From the NCBI RefSeq assembly GCF_036898095.1, contig NC_090726.1, positions 42,011,645 to 42,075,644 on the forward strand: a stretch of 64,000 bases of DNA, written 5' to 3'. Both the position numbers and the translations under genes were made by a program. The DNA is from Palaemon carinicauda (lineage: Eukaryota; Arthropoda; Malacostraca; Decapoda; Palaemonidae). The first letter of the stretch is position 1; each line of letters starts with the position of its first letter. The notes below the pieces were generated by a model, which worked only from the letters and a program-made list of their open reading frames with translations, was not told the DNA's origin and made no database searches. Below, piece after piece: positions 33,741 to 44,800 of the stretch.

Positions 33741-35474
33741 CTGGGCCTGGGAGAGGGATCAGCTTGGGCTGCAGCTCCAGGACCAGGGGGGTACCAGTTG
33801 CTCCGGGGCCACTTGGGAGCCACTAGGGCCGCTGTCCCTTTGAAGGTTCTCAGTTTGGAGAGGACTTTCAACAGAAGGTTGGTGGGAGGGAACAGGTATA
33901 TCTTGGACCATCTGTTCCAGTCCAGTGACATGGCGTCCACCACTTCTGCTTTGGGGTCCTCGTACGGGGCTACGTACAGAGGAAGTTGATTGTTGTCGCT
34001 CGTTGCAAAGAGATCTATCTGAAGTTCTGGGACTTGATGAGAGATGAAGGAGAATGATCTTGCGTCTAGAGACCATTCCGACTCTATCGGGTTTGTCCGA
34101 GATAGAGCATCCGCTGTCACATTGCGGAATCCTTGTAGGTGAACTGCAGACAGGTGCCACTTCTTCTTCTCCGCCAGACGGAAGATTGGGAGAAGCACCT
34201 GATTTATCTGGGGCGATCTTGAGCCTTGGCGATTGAGACAACGAACTACCACCGAGTTGTCTAGGGTTAGACGGATGTGGATCGAGGGCGGCGGGGATAA
34301 CTTCTTCAGAGTTAGGACCGCCATGGCCTCCAAGATGTTTATGTGGAACGTCTTGAATAGTGGAGACCAGGTCCCTTGAGCCTGTTTCAGGTGGGAGTGA
34401 CCTCCCCAGCCTTCCAGTGAGGCATCCGTGTGGATGTTGAGTGATGGAGGAGGGTGTTGGAGAGGAATGGACCTTTTCAGGGCCTTTGCTTCCGACCACG
34501 GCTTTAGGAGGCGTCGAAGTCTGTTTGGAAGCCGTCTCTTGAGGTCTCTTCGAGCGATGGATGCCGAGCGTCTCCAGACTCCCGCGGCATCCTTTAGCTG
34601 TGCGCGAAGCACTGGGTTTGTCACTGAGGCGAATTGTAGAGAGCCTAGAACTCGTTCCTGCTGTCGTCTTGAAATGCGTTTGGATTTCAGTAGTCGCTTG
34701 ACAGACCCTGCTATTTCCTTCCTTTTCTTCTAGGGGATGGAAAGGCGGTGTGACTGAAGATTCCAGTGGATTCCCAACCACTGAAACTCCTGAGCTGGAG
34801 AGAGGCGAGATTTCTTCTCGTTGATCTTGAATCCCAGGTGTTCTAGGTACTGGGTAACTTCGTTGCAAGACTTTGCACACTCTTCGGGCGATGGAGCCCA
34901 GACTAGCCAGTCGTCGAGGTAGGCCATCACCTGGACGTTTCTTAGGCGGAGCTGTTGTACTATGGCATCCGCCAGCTTTGTGAAGATCCGAGGGGCCACA
35001 TTGAGGCCGAATGGCATGGCCCGGAAGGCGTAGCTTTTCCTTTGGAGTCGAAATCCTAGGTAGGAGGAAGCGTGATGGTTCATTGGAATGTGCCAATAGG
35101 CATCCGCCAGGTCTATAGAGACCGTGTAGGAACCTTGAGGCAGAAGGGTCCTTATTTGTTGAAGCGTCAGCATCTTGAATTTGTTGTTCTCTATGAACTT
35201 GTTGAGGGGGGATAAGTCCAGAATGACTGAGTTTGTCTGAGTCCTTCTTGGGAACGCAAAACAGTCTCCCTTGGAACCTGGTGGACTTTACCTTCCTTAT
35301 CACCTTCTTGTTCAAGAGGTCTAGAACATATTCTTCCAGAATGGGGGTCGATTGTTGGAAGAACCGCTGGAAGATTGGGGGTGGTTGCGTCCAACTCCAG
35401 CCTAGACCGTTCTTGATGATGCTGTGTGCCCAGGGATCGAAGGTCCAACGATCCTGGAATTGGCGGAGTCTTCC
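33740..35474 (-). pseudogene. DIRS reverse transcriptase / RNase H / methyltransferase-like polyprotein
   Basis: RT begins at about 35474 (VGGRLRQFQDRW ... VIRKVKSTRFQGRLFCVPKK). After an apparent one-base insertion near 35240 it continues as VILDLSPLNKFIENNKFK, IDLADAYWHIPM (catalytic Asp) and MAYLDDWLVW (YLDD, residues 85-88 of the 35173 block). TAG at 34730-34732 interrupts the same frame. RNase H in the 34624 block keeps its four acidic residues: HTDASLEGWGG (D67), INILEAMAVL (E99), LTLDNSVVV (D122) and NVTADALSR (D172). Residues ~200-280 (IDLFATSDNNQLPLYVAP, IYLFPPTN, LVAPKWPRSNWY) form the methyltransferase-like segment. The single TAG could be read through or be a lesion. Confidence 0.88.
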
Positions 35475-35490
35475 TCCCACCGGAAGCACT

Positions 35491-37440
35491 TCATTGCTTC
35501 TGGTGTCCCGAGGACTTGTTGCCTCGGCCGCTAGCTCCCTTTCCTCCTCTACCTCTGGAGGGACGACGAGATGCGTCTCTGCTTGCACCCCTGGACGAGC
35601 CTCTACCTCTGGCATGAAAGGTAGTGGATGGTTGCTCAAAGGCAGGGGTGAAGACCGGTGACTGTGACAACACCGGTTGGGGGACCAATTGAAAGGTCTG
35701 TTGTGGTTGGGCAACCACTTGGGAGGTAGCGGGTCCCGGAAACTGACGTCGTTGCTGACGTTGCTGGGGTTTTGGCTTTTGCGGTTTCCTCTTAGGCTGA
35801 GGTCCATCGTCCTGAGAGGGTTTCCTTTTTCTGGACATGCCCCACTTGTGGAGAAGGTTCCTATTCTCCGTGGCGGCTCTGTCAGTTATTTCCTTGACAA
35901 GGTCAGAAGGAAACAGGTGCTTTCCCCAGATGTTGGAGGAAATCAGCCTCCGGGGTTCGTGTTTCACGGTGGCACCGGCAAACACGAATTCACGACAGGC
36001 TCTACGAGCCTTTATGAAGTGGTACAAGTCCTTCATTACTGTCAGTAAGTGGGATTTGGCTAGTACCATGTAGTGATCTGGTACTCTTGTGTCACAGGCC
36101 ATCACTTCCAGTTGGACTTTATGAGAAAGAGATGCCGCAAGCCTCTCCTTCGTGTCTTGTTCCCGGCGAAGGAGGTGATCATTGAGCTTAGGGAGGTCTT
36201 CATTAAACTGACGTCCGGCGACGTCAGGATCGAGCCTACCCACGACGAAAGTATGCTGAACATCTTTCCAGTGTCGAGCGTCAGGGGGGGTCACGATGGA
36301 GAAGGGTCTGCACTCCTCCAGTGCAGGGCAGGGTTTTCCTTCTTCCGCCGCTTTAAGGCATGCAGCTAAGGCCTTTTCCAAGAAAGGAAGAACCGCAGTG
36401 TCAGGTGCGACGTATGTAGGATGCTTCTTGCTCAAGGCAGGAAGCTTAGAGCAGGTAAAGCCCCTACTCTTAAATGCGGAGGCTAGCATAGCCTGGGCCT
36501 TTGCGAGATCGAACACTATCTCTTCTTTAGGTTCGGTCTCTTCCTTCGAGGCAGGTTCGGAACGAAGCCGGACGTAACAGTCCGGGTAGGCCTCGAAGCT
36601 TGGGAAGAACTCCACATCTTCCAACGGGACCGTGCCGATCTTGTCACTAACAAAGATCCTGCCGGTCGCAATAACCATATGCTCTGCATACCTCCACGGG
36701 TTGGCATGAGAGCAAGCTGGGAGATCCTTGACCGAAATCTTCTTCGGTTCTCTGGATCCAATCATTGACCTGATGGACTCCTGGTTCTCCTTCAGTCTGT
36801 CGTCCATGACAGCTCTAATCAGCCGGATCAGTTCTTGGGTAGAAGAGGAAGGATCCGGGGTCGAGGAGGTAGACGGAATGGACATTTCCGTCGGTGTAGG
36901 AGTAGGCGGAGGGATGGACGAGGGAGCAGCTCCAAGCTCCGACTCGGTGTATTCCACCTTGTCTTCGTCCTCTTCGGCTCCTTGAGCCATAAGCGTCTTC
37001 TCCGTGTCTTCCGAGACGTCTGAGATCTGTTCATCATCCTCGGAATCTAAACGACACTCGTGCATGGACTGAGCCATGACCACATCAGGTTCCACCGTAA
37101 TTTGGACAGTGGGGATTGCTTCTTTTGGAACCACTGAGTCAGGGGAGGCCTTAGGGAACAACAGGGACCTCAGTTCTTCGGTGGCCAGGTACGGTCCAGT
37201 AGCATTTTTCTGAAAGCCACGCACCCACTTGCGCAGCTTTTCACGAGCAATGTCTCTAACCTCCGCTGAGGGAGGGTTATGGAAGGCCTCAACTAGGTGG
37301 GCCTGGCAGACCGTACAATCCAGTGGATTCCAGAACTTCAAATCCCCTTTCTTGTCTGCACAAGGGGCGTGAGTCCTGCAAGCCGTATGCCCGTAAAACT
37401 GCGGGCGTTTCACAGCGCAGAAGGCGAAGTCACACTTCAT
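35491..37440 (-). CDS. DIRS gag-like protein, intact 649-codon frame
   Basis: The start at 37438-37440 opens MKCDFAFCAVKRPQFYGHTA, and the first ~50 residues hold Cys and His at spacings suited to zinc binding (C3, C8, C21, H24, C27, C40, C43). A long acidic, Ser/Thr/Pro-rich middle (about 130-235) precedes a helical region. The C-terminus is basic and Gly/Arg/Ser-rich (ARGRGSSRGASRDASRRPSR). It precedes RT on the same strand and overlaps the RT frame. Presumably the structural protein of the element's particles; no enzyme motif is present. Confidence 0.8.
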   Translation of the reverse strand: MKCDFAFCAVKRPQFYGHTACRTHAPCADKKGDLKFWNPLDCTVCQAHLVEAFHNPPSAEVRDIAREKLRKWVRGFQKNATGPYLATEELRSLLFPKASPDSVVPKEAIPTVQITVEPDVVMAQSMHECRLDSEDDEQISDVSEDTEKTLMAQGAEEDEDKVEYTESELGAAPSSIPPPTPTPTEMSIPSTSSTPDPSSSTQELIRLIRAVMDDRLKENQESIRSMIGSREPKKISVKDLPACSHANPWRYAEHMVIATGRIFVSDKIGTVPLEDVEFFPSFEAYPDCYVRLRSEPASKEETEPKEEIVFDLAKAQAMLASAFKSRGFTCSKLPALSKKHPTYVAPDTAVLPFLEKALAACLKAAEEGKPCPALEECRPFSIVTPPDARHWKDVQHTFVVGRLDPDVAGRQFNEDLPKLNDHLLRREQDTKERLAASLSHKVQLEVMACDTRVPDHYMVLAKSHLLTVMKDLYHFIKARRACREFVFAGATVKHEPRRLISSNIWGKHLFPSDLVKEITDRAATENRNLLHKWGMSRKRKPSQDDGPQPKRKPQKPKPQQRQQRRQFPGPATSQVVAQPQQTFQLVPQPVLSQSPVFTPAFEQPSTTFHARGRGSSRGASRDASRRPSRGRGGKGASGRGNKSSGHQKQ

Positions 37441-39723
37441 CTGCTCCTCCTGTGGAAGAAAGAGAAAATGAGTATGGGGGAGTCATAAGAATGGCTCTTA
37501 AACTAAGTTAATATTAATCATTAATTTTAACTTAAAGAAGGTGTGATGCATAGAGAATGAAAACAGTAAAGGAGAACACGCTCCATGCATCTTGCCCGGC
37601 TGGTTACCATAAGCTTGGTCCTGGGATAATCCAAATGACCGAGATCATTGGATATAGTTTCCTAGGATTCCCATTATTTTGGAACTCCATGGAAAACCAA
37701 GGACAAGATTGGGATCGAATTCATTCGGTTCCCAGTTAAGAGCCAGAAGGCCTCATTAAAGGTAGCTGCTTCTGGCAACCAGCCGTGCTAAGATGCACAT
37801 AGCATGCTGGAATTAGAAGAATGCAAAGAGACAGCATGATCACTAATAGAGCAGTACTAGGTACTGATCTTAAAAGCAAAAGCAGCTTATCTATTTGCCA
37901 TGTAGGGCTATCCTAGTCTTATGATAGCTACAGTGAGGGGGTGCAAGTATTCTTGACGCCTCCGAGGCATCCGGCAAGCCGCCGGCATGCCGGAGCTCGC
38001 TCCAGCATAGATTCTGGCATTAGAACAGACAATTTTCAAAAGTCAGTTAGATACCAGGATGGCGGCCGCCGGCACAACGGCGGCACGCCGGCAGGAAGCG
38101 GCGGCTCCGGCAGTCGGAGGATGCCAGGTTGGTGACTGGGATAAGGATGGTACAGGTAGTATCGGGTTGCCGGCAGTATATGCCGGCACTCCGGTGATCG
38201 ACCGGCAGGCGGACGATTAGATAGGAGTAGGAGAGCCGCCGGCAGTCCCTCGGTACACGGGGGGGCTGGCGGCAAGGGTAGGGAAGTCACCAAGAAGGAG
38301 GCAGGTATTGCCGACAGTAGAGGCGGCAAGAGACCGGCACCCGGATAGATAGAGAGACAGGGGGAGGGGGGAAGGGATGCAGGAAGTACCGTCAGGGTTC
38401 CAGACATCCCTCCCCCTCCCTGAGAGGGTGTACCCATGATAGAGGCAGGCTCTAACATCCATAAGCAGGGGTCACTAGGGACCGGGAGCTAGGTAGCCCA
38501 AGGGAGGGCTAGGGAACACCCAAGAGGGGAGGGGGGGAGACTCCCATATGCAGAACTATACTAGTAACTAACCTTATAGGACACTATGAAGGTATATGTA
38601 CCAGAGCGGACTGCACAGGGAAGCTCGGGTAGCCCTACTCATCCACCCTAAGGAGGAGTTGTAGGACAGGGGACAGATGAGTATAAACTAACCTAAGCAT
38701 AGGCTAGGCTATACAAGAGATAGGTGGGGAGGGAGAAGAGAGAGGTTTTCCCAGGAAGGGTTTCTGTACCAGAGCGGCCACTAAGGGAAGGGAGGACACT
38801 CCCTAACCTAAGATCAGGCTGATCGGCTAAAACGGTGCAAGAGTACAGTTTCAGCATGGAACAGAGAAACCTTCCTAACCCGACCTAGAACAGGGCTAAA
38901 GTCCTGAACTAGGCAAGGAAGAAGACATATCGCTATCGCAGGAAAGTCATAGACTATCCTAGCCATAGAGGTAGGCTAGCCTAACCTCACTCTCAGACGC
39001 AATCCTAAAGGGGGTTCATTCCTTTAGGGAGGACCGAGAGGCGATATATACTCTATTAGACAATTAATCCCTTTACTCAGAAAAGGGATCAAGGCTAAAT
39101 AGAGGGAATGCCAAGGCAGGGGATGAAGGAAGCATATAGGGGTCCTAAGGTTAGGTTAGGCTAGAAAGAATCACTGACTAGCCTATCCCCTATATGGTCC
39201 CTGAAGGCGAAAACATTTGCATCACTGTCAAAAGTATTGTAAAATAATAATGCCACTATCTTCATAACTTAGTCTAGGATCACTAATAAATCATGCATGA
39301 ACACTTGTATGTAGGCTCCTGGCCTGGGGGCTATAGTAGCCGACTGGTATGAGGTCAATCGATGACCGATAAAAAGCGTCTAAACACGATATAAAAGTTC
39401 CTAGCTATGAAGACTAAATAAACTAATGTATTCGATTAGTATATAATGCCGGAAGCGTTGTTGTGGCTAACTAAATAAGACATGCAAAACAACAACGACG
39501 CCATAAAATGGCGGGTCCGGTAGAGGCACAGCTCTGCCACAAAACATCAATTATTTCGCAAAATAATATTTACTTTACGGCCAGAGCTTAATTAAACAAT
39601 ACTGGAACCTTGTACTCAACTTTCCAGAAGAAGGCGAGGCTGAAGGTAACGACATAGCGAAGATGCAAAGCGATAAAGATAACACAAGGGAAAATCCGTC
39701 TAAGTAGGGCAGCTACTAAACAA
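37441..39723 (-). other. Long 5' leader of the complete DIRS element, with GC-rich GCCGGC cluster
   Basis: About 2.3 kb between the 5' inverted repeat and gag has no supported coding frame. 37950-38350 is strikingly GC-rich, with at least six GCCGGC palindromes and many CCGGCA/TGCCGG words. The word TACCAGAGCGG occurs twice (near 38600 and 38768). It may be promoter or packaging sequence, or an old insertion. Confidence 0.5.
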
Positions 39724-40081
39724 AGGATAAAGACGGGCGTGACGTCATTAGAGCAATGGCGTCCGTTTGTTTACGTCTCGAGTATCAGTAGTAGCCACGA
39801 GTGAGATTAGCTGTGGAACGGCTCCCAGCTATTCTCAGCCCTTACACACCGAAGCATTAACTCTGTTCGGGGTGAAGATAGCTATGTGGCACGTTCAGAC
39901 ATGCGTGTCCCCTGTTGTATTACGATGTCTTAAAGGGAAACCTTTGAGATACTCGCTCCAGAAGTTAGAATTCTGTGATAACCTGTGGTTAAATTCTCTG
40001 GGAATATCTCAGTAGTCTTATACCCAAGGAAGCTACCAAACAGGAACCTTCCATCAGGACGCCATGGTTTGAGCCCAAAAA
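39724..40081 (-). repeat. 5' terminal inverted repeat of the complete DIRS element
   Basis: Reverse complement of 31386-31728. The outer tip ends GGTTTGAGCCCAAAAA at 40081, matching the second half of the internal complementary region exactly. Confidence 0.92.
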
Positions 40082-41132
40082 TTCTACCACAATGCACCGT
40101 TCCAAATTACTGTACTATTGAACAAAACTCAAAACTTCAGACCAGACTGACTCAAGAACACAATGGAGTATTAAAAAGTTTTCAGTAACTTATTTTACTC
40201 CAAGTTTCCCTGACTCTTCAGTTTTACCTAGTCCTAATGATGAATGAATCTGCAAAAGGGCAATGGGATATTAAAATTGCTGCAGTCAAAATAGGATAAT
40301 ATCTTAGATAAAATTGCCCTTAAACATCAGGAGTTCAAAACTAACTTTTCTGTTATTGTAAATTTTAGAACAATGTACAAAAATATGGGGGGGATTTTTT
40401 TTTTTTTTTTTACAAAACTATCTGTTAACTTCAATCTTCCTTGATCAGGAAAGTATAAAAAGTTTGTTGCAATTAGACTTGAAGGTTGAATAAACTGTTA
40501 AATCCAAAATAAAATTAGTTTCTTTGCAAGAAGAAAAATTTAACAAAAAATTTAGACCTTTTAATGAATGGTTTCTCAAATTGCGTTGCACTAAAATTTA
40601 AACAATGAAGCAAACAAGTTACTTTAGATAAATTTTCCTATCAAGTGAAATTAATGGAAAGAATGCACAAAATTATTAAAACATTCGTCAGAAGTGAAAG
40701 TTTTAGCCTCGTACAGGGCATAAGAAAACTTGAGAAACACTAAATATCTCTAGAAAAGTCTGCTTCAAACATACTTAATGTACAAAATATTCTTTTAATA
40801 AGTTCTAAGACCATGCATGAATATTTTTTTTTTGTTATTAAGACAGACTAGTTTACAGTTACTGTTAACATTTGATATGAAAGCATTAGTAGCAACGTGA
40901 GAAAAGTTTCTACTAAACAGAACCTAGATTTACTTTAAATTGCCCCAAAAAAAGTATTACCAATTATCTTGAGAACCTTTATAAAGTAAATTATTTGAGA
41001 ATTCTCAATGTCACTTCCGTCAAGTTATACACTCAAAATACCAAACCAATATTAAATAGGAAGTTTAGTAGTACTGTATATTTTGGATACTTAATAACCT
41101 TACAAGTTTATATAAAAAAATCACAGATTTAC
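40082..41132. other. AT-rich intron-like DNA, nothing recognised
   Basis: No supported exon or repeat. One T-run at about 40397. Confidence 0.35.
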
Positions 41133-41227
41133 CATATTCCTCTTTTCAGAATCCTCTGCCACAAACCAGCCGAACATTTTGGCAGCAAGGCCATCTTTTG
41201 ACTGTAGAAAAACCTCAAGAACAGACC
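41133..41227 (-). CDS. Candidate internal coding exon, 95 nt (unrecognised protein)
   Basis: On the minus strand the acceptor is AATTTCATTCCAG, with a branch-like GCACTAAT ~20 bases upstream. The exon then reads SVLEVFLQSKDGLAAKMFGW followed by FVAEDSEKRNM, and the donor is ATG|GTAAATCTG. There is no stop in this frame; the exon enters after two codon bases and leaves in phase 0. Composition is GC-richer than its flanks. The opposite strand gives nothing transposon-like. I do not recognise the protein. It lies in the C-over-G domain, in the same orientation as the possible first exon at 51359 and the candidate exon near 22.5 kb. Confidence 0.5.
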
Positions 41228-41530
41228 CTGGAATGAAATTGGTATATTAGTGCTAATATTTTACTAAAACATATGCAGTCAAAAATATCAGTTAATTTTC
41301 AATCGGATTGCAAGAAAAAAAATTAAAAGACAATGTCTATACTGAAATATGGGATTATATAGTTTCTAGTAGAAAAGAATTGATTATATTTGTACTATAA
41401 AACTATCAAAACGCCAATAAGATTTCCCAATTTTAAACCACTAATATTTATTTTTTTTTTATAAGCTAACTAGTCAGATAAATTCATACACAGTAATTAA
41501 AAAGTTTTAATGCAATAACTGACTTTTATT
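41228..41530. other. AT-rich intron-like DNA, nothing recognised
   Basis: No supported feature. Confidence 0.35.
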
Positions 41531-41539
41531 GCACAGGGC

Positions 41540-42400
41540 AAATGGCAGTCAGTCTAGACTGATTAGCAGCAACTCGCCCTATCTATGGACAAAAAACCCC
41601 CCTCCTTAAAGAGCACACCAACTTCACCCAGTAGGCCAAGTCTTAACGAATCGTCACACAGGGCAACCCGCTCACTGGGACTCTGCATAGCAACTTCTCC
41701 CTCTCCCCAGCAGGACAACCAGCACAGCAACTTTCTCCCTCTCCCCCAGAGGGCACCCAGCAAATTACTTTACCAAACCCACCACCACCACAGCGCATAC
41801 ACTGCACAGCAACCAGCAGTGAACAGCAACACTCGCTGCCTCCACCGCAGGGGCAACTGGCAAAACCAGCTACACTTTGCAGGCCAGGTAAATCTAAAAC
41901 CAGTCTCTGCAGGGTGGATAAATCTAAAATCAGCTACACATTACATTCTCTAAACGGTGGAAAAATACAAGATCTGGCAAAGAAAACTACAACACAAGGC
42001 CGGGCATAAAAACTGCAACACTTCCCACTGCGAGGCCGGGCATAAAAACGGCAACACTTCCCACTGCGAGGCCAGGCATAAAAACAGCAAGACCCCTTCA
42101 GGACAGGCAAATGAGAAAACAGTAACACTGGCCTGCAGGAGTGGTAAATAGAAAAGAGGACACTTCACAGCAGGGCAAGCTTGCCTACTGCGAGACAACT
42201 GGCCTGAAGGGCAACCAGCAAACAGCACAAGCCCATCCTTCATTGTAAATGGCACAAGCCTATCCTACTTTCACAAGGCTACCCTGCTTGGTACATTGCA
42301 TAAGTCAATCATGCATTGTAAATGGCACAAGCCTATCCAAGAGTCAAACATTAACCTAAAAATTCTTTCAAACCAGCTGGCGAGCTCCTTAAGCTGCTGA
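41540..42400 (-). repeat. GC-richer block of degenerate short-period repeats
   Basis: Words such as GGGCAACCAGC and GGCACAAGCCTATCC recur irregularly. A clear core at about 41997-42090 has three 36-bp units (GAGGCCGGGCATAAAAACGG + CAACACTTCCCACTGC). Several frames stay open for 60-100 codons on both strands, as expected from repetitive, stop-poor DNA; none has support as a gene. Confidence 0.6.
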
Positions 42401-43360
42401 CGATAGGTGGATGACCTAAATGACTCATGTTGGAAAGTTTTTTTTTTTTTTTTTTTGTTAAAATTAGTTTATTTCCACCAGACCACTCACTTTATATGTA
42501 AAGTTTCTAAAGAAACCAAGCCAAATGCAGCAATGAAAGTTGTCTTAGGGAAATTAAAGGCTTTTAAATTGAAGGCTTTTAAGAGTAATTAAAAATGCAT
42601 AGGAACTACACTAAAAAATGTCTGCTTCCTTTTGACACATGGCTAATTCCTTCATCAATGCAAGCTACAGATTCCTATCAAGTGACCAACTTTAAGTTTG
42701 ATTCCTGCCATGACCCAAGTCTCTTATTAAACAAGTGTACTGTAGAGAAATTTAAAATCTCTAAATGAACTCTATAGGGATATTTGCAGGGTTCAATAAA
42801 CGACTATATTAAATATAATCACCTAGGAAATAACCATCCTTCAACCTTTACACTATCAAGTGCTCAAGTTACTGCCATGTATATAAATCCTGGCAGAGCA
42901 AGTTTTGATAACGCCAATCTTTTAGTTCATGACCTAATATCACTGAATTACTAGTTCAGGCAAGTGCTTCGAATAGAGGCCGGACATTTCCACAAATAGC
43001 AATTGGTCGATGGACATCTGCCCGAACATTTAGCCGAAAATGAACGTGTGAATAGTTTAAACATTTTAGTATTTCAAAAATAATCCATAAAATTTACACT
43101 AAAATGTAGGTTTACATATCTATTTTTGGAAAACTTTTTGCCAATGGTTTGATGTAATACTTGATGCATCCTTCAATAAAAAGATTCATTGCAGGAACAA
43201 AATACAGTAAGATTAGTTCAAAGTTCCAAAATTGTGCAATTGCTTGGAAAAATTTTTCCAAATAATTTCAAAATGATAAGAGCCTCATGTTCAAGAACAG
43301 TTACGAATGCTTCAAAAGCAACACTTGAATTTACAACCACCATTTTTTTACTATAGTCGT
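42401..43360. other. AT-rich DNA, nothing recognised
   Basis: A T-run at about 42438-42457 and otherwise no supported feature. Confidence 0.35.
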
Positions 43361-43556
43361 TCAAACCTTCAACTATCAGTGTGCGTTAATAAAAAGCAAT
43401 GTTTGATTCATTTGAGCATGGCTGGGTCAGTGCAAGAACTAGGAATGACAGGTACCCTTCAAACCTTCAACTATCAGTGTGCGTTAATAAAAAGCAATGT
43501 TTGATTCATTTGAGCATGGCTGGGTCAGTGCAAGAACTAGGAATGACAGGTACCCA
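43361..43556 (+). repeat. Recent tandem duplication, 2 x 98 bp
   Basis: TCAAACCTTCAACTATCAGT begins at 43361 and 43459, and the two copies are identical as far as read by eye. Confidence 0.9.
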
Positions 43557-44049
43557 GTCAGTCCACAATTTTTGACCAAAAATGTCCGGAAACCCTTCTC
43601 TTAAGACATTCATAAGCTTATGAACGGTCACTAAATTCAAATTTTCAGAATATTTCTTTTGGCAAAAAATATAAAATGAATTAATCAAAACCCTGAGAAC
43701 TTAAGTATACTAGAAGCAATATATACCCAAAATTGTGACAATACAGTAATTCGTTGTTTTCACGTTTACATTAATAAAGTTCAATTCTTAACCTGTCTAG
43801 TTGAGAATACATGTTTGGAAGACCCTTAAGCATTAATTGAAACAACAATAATATGACCAGTTATTTTACCTATTATTGTTTGCTAACAGGAAAATTTGGT
43901 TTTAGTGCTATCTATAGTTCACAACCATTAAGTTATCAGCAGCTCCATTTATTTGAAATACATTCACTACGGCTACGTCCCCGAATATACATACCTTGGG
44001 ATAGTCGTTCCGGGGGTTACCCACTACCCGACAGTAATTCTCTTGTAAT
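43557..44049. other. AT-rich DNA, nothing recognised
   Basis: The last ~80 bp before 44050 may already belong to a decayed DIRS inverted repeat. Confidence 0.3.
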
Positions 44050-44800
44050 ATCACTCAGAAATGTACAGTAGGAAGTCCTTTCATCCATCAGGACATGGCT
44101 TGAGCCCAAAAAAGGGATTTTGACGAAGGAAAAATCTATTTCTGGGCGAGAGACCTGTGCCGCCCAGTGAAATGCTCCTTTAGCACCATTTCCAAGGTAT
44201 ATAACTGCTATATATTACCAGAGAAAAAATTGCATAGGAATGCCAGGTTGAACCCAGCTCGCTCACCTATATAAGGTGTCTTATAATACTGGGGCGTGAT
44301 AATTCACAACCAGAGGTCTCGCACCATTTAGATATCTCCTCTTCAAAATCCCCGCCACAGCAAGGTGCCGATCAACACTACTACCACCCACGCCAGTGAC
44401 AGCACTCCTTTATAGCACATTTTTATCTACATTTGCATATTTTTCTCTTCGGTGTTTTCGTTCATATCTCATTTCTTGGTGCAGATGGCGAATTCCCTGG
44501 TCTCCCCATCTAAGTTGAGTACCAGTTCTATGAGTTTTGAGCTTTTGGGGGTAGCATTGCCATTATAATTTTAATCTTATCCGAGGTTTTATTTTTTCCT
44601 CTTGTCAGACCGCTTGCGGCTCCCTTGCTGGCTTGCTACCGCCTTCGCTCTTTCTTAACATATAACAATTGGTCTTCCATACTAATTGTTTTTCGTTTTG
44701 AACCTTATTTTGGAGGTTTTTCTCACCGATTACACCTCATCATTGTGCTTTGGATATTATTTTGATGTTTTGATGATATACTATGTATCAGTTTTGAATA
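44050..44800 (+). mobile_element. Relict DIRS ends: joined tips plus inverted-repeat/leader sequence
   Basis: CCATCAGGACATGGCTTGAG + CCCAAAAAA is a 5'-type tip of the family at 31341-40081. It is followed directly by GGGATTTTGACGAAGG, AAAAATCTATTTCTGGGCGA and GAGACC, a diverged version of the other tip (CGGATTTTGAGCGAAGCG, AAAAATCTATTTTTGGGTGA). The order equals that of the internal complementary region. From 44190 the sequence is no longer similar to the complete element, so the right part probably comes from a related family's inverted repeat and leader. No RT or recombinase is present. Confidence 0.6.

Larger units (their letters stand above)
31341..40081 (-). mobile_element. Complete DIRS-type retrotransposon (8,741 bp) with inverted repeats and internal complementary region
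   Basis: Read on the minus strand: 5' inverted repeat (40081-39724), long leader, gag, RT, RNase H, methyltransferase-like segment, tyrosine recombinase, internal complementary region (31804-31899), 3' inverted repeat (31728-31341). The inverted repeats differ by one base in 343. The outer tips differ: the low-coordinate tip carries an extra ACGGATTTTGAGCGAAGCG, and the internal region contains exact complements of both tips. No target duplication is visible, as expected for recombinase-mediated insertion. The pol frame has a shift near 35240, a TAG at 34730-34732 and a shift near 33060. Confidence 0.92.

Noticed and set aside
33759..35807. 682-codon minus-strand frame as a separate protein
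   Set aside because: Only its first part (to about 35240) is reverse transcriptase; the rest is an out-of-frame reading of the RT/RNase H region.
31440..40015. Identical 81-residue frames at 31440-31685 and 39767-40015
   Set aside because: They are the two terminal inverted repeats of the DIRS element; no sign of translation, and the identity follows from the repeat.
41563..42255. Cys/Leu-rich minus-strand frames (secreted peptide?)
   Set aside because: The region is a degenerate repeat with several open frames on both strands; the apparent Cys pattern follows the repeat unit.
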